A stretch of 29,580 nucleotides of DNA, taken from the IMG/VR virus record IMGVR_UViG_3300032240_001895, positions 1 to 29,580 of that record. One strand, written 5' to 3'. Below, piece after piece: positions 1 to 6,470 of this stretch (position 1 is its first letter; each line of letters starts with the position of its first letter). Under the pieces are notes generated by a model. It made no database searches. It had not been told where the DNA came from and worked only from the letters and a program-made list of their open reading frames with translations. This DNA comes from a virus. Position numbers and translations under genes: made by a program.

Positions 1-894
1 ATGAGTTTCGCAAATCTAAAACGCCAATCTGGCAATCTCGATAAATTATCTAAAGCAATCGAGGCACTCTCCCAAACATCCGAAGGTGGTTCAGAGAAAT
101 CTGATAATTTCTGGCGTCCAGAAGTTGATAAGGCAGGTAATGGCATGGCCGTTATTCGTTTTCTCCCAGCATCCGAGAAAGATGGTGACGATGGTCTGCC
201 TTGGGTTAAAATCCATTCACATGGATTCCAAGGACCTGGTGGTTGGTTAATCGATAATTGTTTGACCACAAAGAATCAACAATGTCCAGTATGTGAACAC
301 AATTCTACATTATGGAATTCTGGCATTGAAGCAAATAAAGATGTAGTTCGTAAACAGAAGCGTAAGTTAAACTATATCGCCAATGTATACATCGTTTCGG
401 ATCCTAAACATCCAGAAAACGAAGGTAAAGTGAAGTTGTTCCGTTTTGGTAAGAAAATCTTTGATAAGATTACTGAAGCGATGAATCCACAATTCGAAGA
501 TGAAACACCAGTAAATCCATTTGATTTATGGAAAGGTGCTAACTTCAAGTTGAAGATTCGTAAGGTAGAAGGTTATCAGAACTATGATAAATCAGAGTTT
601 GATTCTCCATCTGCTTTGTTATCTGATGATGATGAGTTGGAAAAAATTTATAAGTCCGAGTTCTCTTTGCAAGAATTGATTGCAGATAAAGAATTCAAAT
701 CATATGATGACTTGAAGAAGCGTCTTGACAAAGTTCTTGGTTTGAATGGTGAAGCACCAAAGACAACTGTAGAACAAGTTAAAGCAAAAGAGTTCTCTGC
801 ACCTAAGAAACAAGCAGAAGATTCTCCGTTTAAAGATGACACTTCAGAAGATGAAGATATGGCTTACTTCTCTAAGCTTGCCGAAGAAGATTGA
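1..894 (+). CDS. 32: Single-stranded DNA-binding protein, T4 gp32 family
   Basis: This 297-residue protein is the phage ssDNA-binding protein that coats single strands during replication, recombination and repair. T4 gp32 is 301 residues, so the length fits. The N-terminal basic segment (MSFANLKRQSGNLDKL) is of the type used for cooperative self-association. A zinc-binding set is visible: H74, C87, C95 and C98, with the same 13-residue H-to-C spacing as T4 (H64, C77, C87, C90). The core is followed by a very acidic C-terminal tail (DDTSEDED...LAEED), the part that in T4 contacts other replication proteins. The ATG is at base 1, so its promoter and ribosome site lie outside the window. It ends in three consecutive in-frame stops (TGA TAG TAA, 892-900) and a hairpin terminator. 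Base composition is visibly richer in G and C than the fibre genes. Identity is confident. Confidence 0.95.
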   Translation: MSFANLKRQSGNLDKLSKAIEALSQTSEGGSEKSDNFWRPEVDKAGNGMAVIRFLPASEKDGDDGLPWVKIHSHGFQGPGGWLIDNCLTTKNQQCPVCEHNSTLWNSGIEANKDVVRKQKRKLNYIANVYIVSDPKHPENEGKVKLFRFGKKIFDKITEAMNPQFEDETPVNPFDLWKGANFKLKIRKVEGYQNYDKSEFDSPSALLSDDDELEKIYKSEFSLQELIADKEFKSYDDLKKRLDKVLGLNGEAPKTTVEQVKAKEFSAPKKQAEDSPFKDDTSEDEDMAYFSKLAEED

Positions 895-919
895 TAGTAA
901 CTTTGTTATGAGTATTGTG

Positions 920-943
920 AACCCACCGAAAGGTGGGTTTTTT
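920..943 (+). terminator. Rho-independent terminator after gene 32
   Basis: An 8-bp perfect stem AACCCACC / GGTGGGTT (920-927 with 932-939) closes a GAAA tetraloop (928-931) and runs into six Ts (938-943). It lies 26 bases after the gp32 stop. The T tract is only on the plus-strand side, so it should stop gp32 transcription. In the minus direction the stem is followed by TTCAC rather than a T run, so it should be a poor terminator for the convergent operon ending at 949. Confidence 0.92.
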
Positions 944-948
944 ATTGG

Positions 949-2409
949 TTAAACTATTCTGGTGCTGTAGACCATTAAGTTTTGTAATGTAGCCTCATCA
1001 TTTCTAACAAGAGGTATTGTAACTTGTCTAATCTCTTTATTGACATCTGAATTAACAGAATTATTAATTACAGTAGTATCATTTGATTTATTTGGTTTTG
1101 GCCTGTTTAAATCTAAGCTTTCACTTTGTACAGCATTTAATTTACTTGTTGCTTTAGAAATTTGATCCATTAATTGGGGACCAGCTTCTTGCCTAGGTAA
1201 TGTTGGTGTTGGTGTAGTATCTTTTGGTGTAAGTTTTTCTTTATTAATTGGAATGATGCCAGTATCACCTGAAGTAAATTCTCTGGTTGGACCAGCAACA
1301 ATACCTTGTTTCATTGCTCTATCTGCTTGAGCATTAACTTCTCTCATATATTCAGGTGGTGGTGATTTACCTTCTTTATTTTTAAAGATATATTCACCTT
1401 GAGGAGTTACACCAACTTTATTAAATCCATTTTCTGCAACCAACTCTTGAATTAAATTTTGTTTTTGTGTAACAAGTTTGTTTATCTTTTCACCTTTGGT
1501 TTCTTCACCAGCATTCATAATTGCTGAACCTAAAGCACCTGGATCACCAGCGCCTAAGTATTCATCAGTTTGTCTTTCTGCTGCTAAGTTACCAGCTTCT
1601 TCTCCACCAAGTTTAGTATATCTCTCTACCTCCTGTTTACCTTTGAGCGCTGCGCCACCAATAATAGCGGCAGAAACAAGACCTGCAAAAGCTACAGGAC
1701 CACCCAATAATGATCCTAGCCAAGCTAGACCTGTTCCTGCGGATACAAATTTTCTCAATAAATTAAATACTCCAAATAATCCAGCAGTAGATTCTAATAA
1801 TTTTAATAAATCTTTAAAATTAGGTATTAATTTTAATAATGCATCTTCAACCAATTTCATTAAATCTGGCATTTGAAAATTAGAACCAGAAAAGCCATCA
1901 ACTTTTGTTGCTGTTGATGTTGTACCGCCAGCAGAAGCAACTAAAGCTTTAAGAGCTTTAACCAATTCTTTATGTCGTTTTTGTCTTTCTAATTCTTTTT
2001 CTTCAGAGAAGTTTTGTTGTTTTTCACGGATTAATTTATCTTCTTCTCTTGTTTTATGTAACAAACTTTCTATTTCTTGCAATATACTAAGAGCTTCAGA
2101 TGAACCCATTCCATAAGAATTTAATTTAGAAGCAGTTCCTTTATTTTTGTCTTTAGCACCTGAAAAATATTTAATTGTACTTTGTTTTCTGCCAGTTAAT
2201 TTACCTAATAAAGCTGGCGCTAAATTGGAACCACCTGTTACAAATTTGGCAATATTTAATGGATCAAATTTTTCTTTAAGACCTTCTACTTTTGCTTTAG
2301 ATTTTAAAGAAATAGTTTTACTTAAAGAAGATAATACACCACCTTCTTGTTCAGCCAAAAGGCTACCAAAAGATTTATTTCTTATTTTAGATGCTTCTGA
2401 ATAGTCCAT
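949..2409 (-). CDS. Putative tail protein, paralog of the neighbouring lysozyme-like protein; hydrophobic central region
   Basis: I do not recognise a T4 equivalent for this 486-residue protein. Residues 1-90 are about two thirds identical by hand alignment to the start of the upstream 474-residue protein (shared RNKSFG, LLAEQEGG, FDPLN, APALLGKL, YFSG). A charged, probably coiled-coil stretch follows (about 105-150, rich in E, K, R and Q). Next is a leucine-rich helix region and a long hydrophobic segment at about 206-256 (AGLFGVFNLL...GPVAFAGLVSAAIIGGAAL), as in tape-measure or membrane-penetrating virion proteins. The C-terminus is low-complexity, rich in T, P, N and S. Its ATG overlaps the upstream stop by one base (TAATG at 2409), so the two are translationally coupled. 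A tape-measure-like or tail-tip role is inferred from position after gp26 and its extension; it is unproven. Confidence 0.6.
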   Translation of the reverse strand: MDYSEASKIRNKSFGSLLAEQEGGVLSSLSKTISLKSKAKVEGLKEKFDPLNIAKFVTGGSNLAPALLGKLTGRKQSTIKYFSGAKDKNKGTASKLNSYGMGSSEALSILQEIESLLHKTREEDKLIREKQQNFSEEKELERQKRHKELVKALKALVASAGGTTSTATKVDGFSGSNFQMPDLMKLVEDALLKLIPNFKDLLKLLESTAGLFGVFNLLRKFVSAGTGLAWLGSLLGGPVAFAGLVSAAIIGGAALKGKQEVERYTKLGGEEAGNLAAERQTDEYLGAGDPGALGSAIMNAGEETKGEKINKLVTQKQNLIQELVAENGFNKVGVTPQGEYIFKNKEGKSPPPEYMREVNAQADRAMKQGIVAGPTREFTSGDTGIIPINKEKLTPKDTTPTPTLPRQEAGPQLMDQISKATSKLNAVQSESLDLNRPKPNKSNDTTVINNSVNSDVNKEIRQVTIPLVRNDEATLQNLMVYSTRIV

Positions 2410-3833
2410 TATTTTCTATTAGCTTTCTTATCCATGGCGTTTCTATCATCACCAGTCACGGTTTCTGTTTGATTTGATTGTGCCTGTTTTAAATTCATTG
2501 GATTTTGTATGAGGGTATTAATAATATTGTCCGTTGTTGCTGCAATTGCTTTATTTTCTTTTAATTCAGCTGATGTTTTTTCTATTGTTTCACCAGTTTT
2601 CACGGTATTTGGAACAACTTGTGTTTTATTTTTTTGTAAATCTTGTCTATCACTTCTAAGAAGTTCCGTCATTTTTTCAACAGAGATAGATGCTTTATTA
2701 CCGTTACCATAATGTGAAGTTTTACCGCCAGGAATATCTGGATCGGCAATTGAAGCCCACTCTAAAGACAAAGACTTTAATGCTGCATATAATAACTTTG
2801 GATCATCAACCGGACTATTTAAGTAGTTTGCAATAGCTGGCCGTTTTGCACCAATTAAATATCTTTCAAATAAATTTTCTTGTACTTTACCAGTAAACTT
2901 TTGTTTAGTGTCTATATTTAATGTTTCAACGGCCAATTTTAAAGTTTCTGGAATCATTTGATATTTACCAACAGCAAACAATTTATCACCTTCATTTGGT
3001 GAACCCCATTTAATTGATTGCCTTCTCATAATTTCGTCAATTGTCATATCTTCTATATTTATTGAACCAGGTTTAATTCCAACAATTTCTTCTTTGCCTG
3101 TTTTTGCATTTACTCTTGTACCTTTATTGGCAGCATTATAACTTGCTTTAGCGGATTCACCTTCTGCAATTGCTTTTGAAATTTTTAAAGTAGAACCTAA
3201 ACCAGCAACAATTGCTGCGCCACCAGCCAATGTTGCGATAGAAGCAAAAGACGGAAATCCTTCTTTGCGTGGAGTTATATTAACATTTATAGGTTCACTT
3301 GTTGGTTCTGGTTGACTTTTTGGTGCCGTTAGTGGTTTTGTTTTTTTGGTGATTCTTTTTTTAGGTGTACCTTTTAAAACTTTAATAATTTCATCATTAC
3401 GATTCCATTCTTCATTTTCCATTTCTTCCATAAAATTCATTCTTTTCTCATCGTCTAATTTTTTATCTTCTCTAGCTTGTTTTAAAGATTTATAGATGTA
3501 ACCTAAACATTCAATTATTTCAGGTGAATCAAATGAGCCACTCATATTACTAATAGAATCAGCAGTATTTTTATTTTTAACACCAGAAAAATAGTCGGTT
3601 CTTCTTTTATCAGCTCCAATTAATTTACCCAACAAAGCTGGTGCCCAATTAGAACCAAAAGTTAATTTTTTGGCTAAATTGAGAGGATCAAAAGTTTCTT
3701 TAAGTCCTGTTATTTTTGCTTGAGTTTTTTGGGAGATTGCTTTTGATAAAGATGAAACTAAACCACCCTCTTGTTCGGCCAAAAGGGTACCAAATGATTT
3801 GTTTCTAAGTTTAGCTGCTTCTTGGTAATTCAT
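2409..3833 (-). CDS. Virion protein with lysozyme/transglycosylase-like domain
   Basis: This 474-residue protein starts with the ~90-residue module shared with its downstream paralog, followed by a charged helical region (about 105-155), a basic proline-rich linker (about 155-190) and a short hydrophobic stretch (about 196-215). Residues ~215-375 resemble phage muramidase/lytic transglycosylase domains: a GES/YNAANKG block near 225-238 (E224 or E226 is the likely catalytic acid), then MTIDEIMRRQ, then LFAVGKYQMIPETL (285-298), whose G-[KR]-Y-Q-x-I-P-x-T-L core is typical of the group. It probably cuts peptidoglycan during DNA entry. It could replace the lysozyme domain that sits inside gp5 in T4, since the gp5 homolog here lacks one. 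The ATG is 3 bases after the stop of the gp26 frameshift extension and the gene overlaps the next one by one base. The domain call is by motif; the exact glycosidase type is not decided. Confidence 0.72.
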   Translation of the reverse strand: MNYQEAAKLRNKSFGTLLAEQEGGLVSSLSKAISQKTQAKITGLKETFDPLNLAKKLTFGSNWAPALLGKLIGADKRRTDYFSGVKNKNTADSISNMSGSFDSPEIIECLGYIYKSLKQAREDKKLDDEKRMNFMEEMENEEWNRNDEIIKVLKGTPKKRITKKTKPLTAPKSQPEPTSEPINVNITPRKEGFPSFASIATLAGGAAIVAGLGSTLKISKAIAEGESAKASYNAANKGTRVNAKTGKEEIVGIKPGSINIEDMTIDEIMRRQSIKWGSPNEGDKLFAVGKYQMIPETLKLAVETLNIDTKQKFTGKVQENLFERYLIGAKRPAIANYLNSPVDDPKLLYAALKSLSLEWASIADPDIPGGKTSHYGNGNKASISVEKMTELLRSDRQDLQKNKTQVVPNTVKTGETIEKTSAELKENKAIAATTDNIINTLIQNPMNLKQAQSNQTETVTGDDRNAMDKKANRK

Positions 3834-3836
3834 TTA

Positions 3837-4025
3837 CTATTTTCTTTGTCTTTCTTTTATTTTAGCATTTTCATCTTCAATATACTGAATCAACAAAGAT
3901 ATGTAAATATCTCTTTCCCAAGGTATCATATTTTCAAGTTCGGTCAAGCTATACTTATGGTGCTGCATTAACGAAAAATTCGTTTTATAATAATTACTCA
4001 GATTTTCATGACGAAATATTAACCG
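3837..4025 (-). CDS. Candidate -1 frameshift extension of gp26 (62 residues)
   Basis: The -1 frame relative to gp26 is open from the slippery site to a TAG at 3837-3839 and gives 62 residues. It starts RLIFRHENLSNYYKTNFSL, continues MQHHKYSLTELENMIPWERD, then a helical charged tail ending KIKERQRK. The composition (aromatic, helical, MPWE-type turn, charged end) looks like real protein, like the T-type extensions of tail-assembly chaperones. The only internal ATG (3966-3968) would give 43 residues and would leave out the aromatic FRHENLSNYYKTNF part; I see no good ribosome site for it. Entry by frameshifting from gp26 would give a 302-residue fusion. The lambda G/GT and P2 E/E+E' genes are the known precedents. 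It may equally be annotated in relatives as a separate small hub-assembly gene; treat the fusion as inference. Confidence 0.7.
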   Translation of the reverse strand, partial: RLIFRHENLSNYYKTNFSLMQHHKYSLTELENMIPWERDIYISLLIQYIEDENAKIKERQRK

Positions 4026-4744
4026 AAAAAACTTTCTAACCCTTCCACCTCAATCGTGTGAGCAAATCCACACTTACCACAAGTAATATTAAGGGTTTCT
4101 TTTAATTTTGGCATTTCTTCAAAAAACTTTTCAACTTTTGTAAATTGTTCTTGATTCATGCTTTCTACAAAATCTAACATTTCACCTGGTTGCGCTTCAT
4201 GGCCATAATAAAATTGTTCCCCATCATAAATGTACTCAATAGATTCAGCAATCATATTAAAGGTAATTTGATTAACATTTTCATATTTTAATGAATCTTT
4301 GACAACACCAAATTCTGGATATTTCATTTTAACAGTAATTTTTGATGTTAATTGAATTTCTGGATCAATCTCTTTAGGTAATTGAACATTAATTTTTGTT
4401 AAATCAATGTTTTTTTCCATAATATTACCACATTCTTTATCATCGACAATATTATTACATCTATATTTTGATTCTACAATCTCACCAACAGATTTGGCTC
4501 TAAGATTTACAAAATAGTATTCGATATCAACAATAGGTAATTTGTCAACATCAATATCTTCAGTCATTGTACAATTGATGAGAATGTCTTTAATTGAAGA
4601 TTGAATGGTAGAAGATTCATTTGATTCTAATGCCATCAACAGATTTCTCTGTTCTTTAATTAAAAAAGGTCTGTATTTAATTTTCTTTTTAGATACAGGC
4701 AATTCAATTTCATAAGTTGGTACATCAAGTTTTGGTAAAGCCAT
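4019..4744 (-). CDS. 26: Baseplate hub/tail assembly protein, T4 gp26 family
   Basis: This 241-residue protein matches the T4 gp26-type baseplate family in start (PTYEIELPVSKKKIKYRPFL, then LIKEQRNLL) and overall plan; T4 gp26 is 208 residues. Early residues form a beta-hairpin and a helix. C96 and C105 plus C222 and C225 (CGKCGF) suggest a zinc ribbon formed from two halves. Its ATG has a good ribosome site on the minus strand (GGAG, 9-10 bases upstream). The last codons contain the slippery site described separately, so a fraction of ribosomes may make a 302-residue extended form. It sits between the tail-tube-type protein and the two paralogous tail proteins, which supports a role in assembling hub or tail. 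The family call is good; whether it acts as a catalyst/chaperone or a structural part is not visible. Confidence 0.8.
   Translation of the reverse strand: MALPKLDVPTYEIELPVSKKKIKYRPFLIKEQRNLLMALESNESSTIQSSIKDILINCTMTEDIDVDKLPIVDIEYYFVNLRAKSVGEIVESKYRCNNIVDDKECGNIMEKNIDLTKINVQLPKEIDPEIQLTSKITVKMKYPEFGVVKDSLKYENVNQITFNMIAESIEYIYDGEQFYYGHEAQPGEMLDFVESMNQEQFTKVEKFFEEMPKLKETLNITCGKCGFAHTIEVEGLESFFG
4025..4031 (-). promoter_or_regulatory. Slippery heptamer T TTT TTC for -1 ribosomal frameshifting
   Basis: Read on the minus strand, the gp26 codons end GAA AGT TTT TTC GGT TAA. The heptamer T TTT TTC fits the X XXY YYZ rule, so both tRNAs can re-pair one base back (TTT TTT) just two codons before the gp26 stop. 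A Shine-Dalgarno-like AGGTGG lies at 4045-4050, 13 bases upstream of the heptamer, with AAGGG closer in (4040-4044). An internal Shine-Dalgarno element at about this distance stimulates -1 shifting in E. coli dnaX. I see no strong hairpin within the usual few bases downstream. Confidence 0.65.
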
Positions 4745-4772
4745 TTTATTTTCACTCCATGTTAAAAATTAA

Positions 4773-5396
4773 TTATTTAAAGAAATTGCCAATCGATGAA
4801 CTACCAACAACATTGTCAACCATGTCGGCAACTTGATTGATACCATAATCAACCAATTGCATTGCAAGAGCCTGTGTTGAGTTGTTTTCCCAACGGGTAT
4901 AAGCAAAAGTTACGCTTAATTTGTGATAACCATCACTACCCCAATCTAAATCCAATTGATTCATTGAAATTGGATAAGCATCATACAAATTAATTGAATA
5001 TGATAAATCCCCAGAAACATCATATTGATTAATTTTAAGTATTGTTGCATAATCACCTTTATAACGAATATTGTTATTATATAAAGGATTAATATAATTT
5101 AACCACGCATCAAATAATACTTTTTGTTCCATATTATCATCAACAATAAATGTTAAGTCAATATCATTGTAAGTATTTAAATATGGATACTTTTCAATTG
5201 GTCCATAAGTTCTTTGTTCTGTAGTTGCTAATGTTCTTCCTGGTAAATTGGCATTTTCACAACGATATTTTAAAGATTTAACAGAAGAAACATAAGGTAT
5301 CATCACCACAGGAATAGTAACATCAACATCAAACCTATTGGTTCGTGCCACATCTTTAGTAAAACTTGATTTAAAATCGTTAATATTACCTGCCAT
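4773..5396 (-). CDS. 54: Tail-tube-type protein, baseplate tail-tube initiator (gp54/gp19 fold)
   Basis: This 207-residue protein has the tail-tube signature of T4-like marine phages: a segment with RFDVDVTIP near residue 22, YRCENANLPGRT near 45-56, TYGPIEKYPYLNTYNDIDLT in the middle, DAWLNYINP, and a closing beta strand YHKLSVTFAYTRW. These are the strands and loop that stack in the gp19-type inner tube. In such phages this form, placed beside gp26 and near gp48, is usually annotated as gp54, the baseplate protein on which tube polymerisation starts; T4 gp54 is longer (320 residues). It could instead be the tube protein itself (gp19), but the hub neighbours favour gp54. Its ATG is 1 base after the previous stop, with AAGGA in the end of the upstream gene as ribosome site. 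Confidence 0.72.
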   Translation of the reverse strand: MAGNINDFKSSFTKDVARTNRFDVDVTIPVVMIPYVSSVKSLKYRCENANLPGRTLATTEQRTYGPIEKYPYLNTYNDIDLTFIVDDNMEQKVLFDAWLNYINPLYNNNIRYKGDYATILKINQYDVSGDLSYSINLYDAYPISMNQLDLDWGSDGYHKLSVTFAYTRWENNSTQALAMQLVDYGINQVADMVDNVVGSSSIGNFFK

Positions 5397-5397
5397 T

Positions 5398-5988
5398 TTA
5401 GTTCCTTATTTCTTCCATTGATTCTTGCCACACTTTAGCTGCCGATGCCTTTTTAAACTGCTGAATTGGCAAGAATGCCGCTATGTCCCATTCGTTGGAC
5501 TGGATGGCAAGTATTTTTGACTGTATGTGACTAGTCAAGTATCTTTTAAGACATGGTTTAAACGCTTTAAGGCTCTTGGATGCAGTTAAAATATCGTAGG
5601 TGACTCTCAACCTTTCTATTTCACCGGCATCGTTCAGGTCAGCGAATTTCATTAGTTTACCTAAAAAGGCAATTCTATATTGAAACGGCAAATAATGTAA
5701 ATTTAAACCTAAGAATCCATCAGCATATCTGTCCAATACCAATACCATTGGAAAACGGTCATAATAGTCCAGTTTTTCTTTGGTTTTTGGATCATAATAA
5801 AAACAATACATTCCACCCATTCTGAAACCGGTAGTTTGTCTGTATGCTTCTTTACTTAATCCATTTGGTATGGCACTTGGATTTTTAATTTCAGCAATCC
5901 TATTGGCCAGCCATTCCAAAGATTTTTTAGACATTACTCTTAAATCTTCGGGTCGTTTTTTAGCTAATTGTGTAAGTTTTGATTCCAT
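5398..5988 (-). CDS. 2: Probable DNA end protector protein, gp2-like
   Basis: This 196-residue protein has a central block GGMYCFYYDPKTKEKLDYYD followed by RFPMVLVLDRYADGFLGLNL and HYLPFQYRIAFLGKL. I recognise this from aquatic T4-like phages, where it is generally labelled gp2 or left hypothetical. In T4, gene 2 lies next to gene 4, and gp2 sits on the DNA ends in the finished head, protecting them from host RecBCD. The same adjacency holds here, since gp4 is immediately upstream (12-base gap), and both genes are richer in G and C than their neighbours. T4 gp2 is longer (274 residues), so homology at a distance is assumed. The first ~50 residues are basic and helical. The last ~40 are helical and may bind DNA or the portal. 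The call rests mostly on synteny and the central motif. Confidence 0.6.
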   Translation of the reverse strand: MESKLTQLAKKRPEDLRVMSKKSLEWLANRIAEIKNPSAIPNGLSKEAYRQTTGFRMGGMYCFYYDPKTKEKLDYYDRFPMVLVLDRYADGFLGLNLHYLPFQYRIAFLGKLMKFADLNDAGEIERLRVTYDILTASKSLKAFKPCLKRYLTSHIQSKILAIQSNEWDIAAFLPIQQFKKASAAKVWQESMEEIRN

Positions 5989-6000
5989 AAGATTATTTAG

Positions 6001-6435
6001 TTAGAGTCCTAAATGCTCTTCAGTCATCACACGAAACTCCCAGCCACGATCCAAACAGTATTCGGTAGCGGCCTGCCATTTTGCCTGATTGACACCATAA
6101 GTCACAACTTCATTGATATACTGTTTGGTTACTCTTTTCTTTGGTTCTGGAGGCAAAGTCTGTCGTTTTGGTTTAACTTCTATGAGTATAGTTTTAAACT
6201 TACCATCTCTGGTTTTGACTTTAACAAGAAAATCTGGAAAATATCTGTGAAATCGATTGTCTGCTGGAGATTTGTAAGAAATGATAAGTTCTTCTGAAGC
6301 CCACGATATGACATTATCATTTCGGTCAAGCCAATCCATGACTTTGCATTCCCAGCTTGACCTGTAAACGATATTATTATAATCCCCAATATATTTTTGT
6401 GGATTTTTAGGGGTAAACTTTCCAGAATATGCCAT
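6001..6435 (-). CDS. 4: Head completion protein, T4 gp4 family (endonuclease-like fold)
   Basis: This 144-residue protein matches the gp4 (gp50) head completion family in size (T4 gp4 is 150 residues) and motifs. It has a start rich in basic residues (YSGKFTPKNPQKYIGD), then YRSSWECKVMDWLDRN, WASEELIISY, RYFPDFLVKV and ILIEVKPKRQT. The E...D...ExK arrangement (E in SSWE, D in FPDF, E and K in EVKPK) is that of TnsA/restriction-endonuclease-like nucleases, so the catalytic residues look intact. It acts late in head maturation, before tail joining. It is the first gene of the minus-strand operon, and its ATG (6433-6435) overlaps a possible late promoter reading in the other direction. The next gene, the gp2 candidate, follows after 12 bases. 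Confidence 0.88.
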   Translation of the reverse strand: MAYSGKFTPKNPQKYIGDYNNIVYRSSWECKVMDWLDRNDNVISWASEELIISYKSPADNRFHRYFPDFLVKVKTRDGKFKTILIEVKPKRQTLPPEPKKRVTKQYINEVVTYGVNQAKWQAATEYCLDRGWEFRVMTEEHLGL

Positions 6436-6440
6436 AAATA
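6433..6440 (+). promoter_or_regulatory. Possible T4-type late promoter CATAAATA upstream of gene 48
   Basis: CATAAATA matches the T4 late consensus TATAAATA at seven of eight positions and lies in the only divergent intergenic region, 31 bases before the gp48 ATG. Transcription would start near 6446, leaving room for a leader with the purine-rich AAGAGAG site (6460-6466) before the ATG. The sequence is so AT-rich that single matches occur often by chance; only the location makes this one credible. The palindromic TATATATA at 6442-6449 could serve the minus strand, but it lies almost on top of the gp4 start. Confidence 0.4.
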
Positions 6441-6470
6441 GTATATATATTTACTTATTAAGAGAGTAAC

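Noticed and set aside
1478-1876. Open frame of 132 codons on the plus strand
   Set aside because: It lies wholly inside the 486-residue minus-strand gene; the product is rich in P, A, S and N as expected from the complement of a real gene, and there is no ribosome site.
3837-3968. Independent 43-residue gene starting at the internal ATG
   Set aside because: No ribosome site precedes the ATG, and the frame upstream of it back to the slippery site already encodes protein-like sequence, so frameshift entry is the better explanation; not fully excluded.
3970-3984. Small perfect inverted repeat AACGAA/TTCGTT downstream of the slippery site
   Set aside because: The stem is 6 bp and AT-rich with a 3-base loop, about 40 bases after the heptamer: too weak and too far to be the usual frameshift stimulator, and there is no T run for a terminator.
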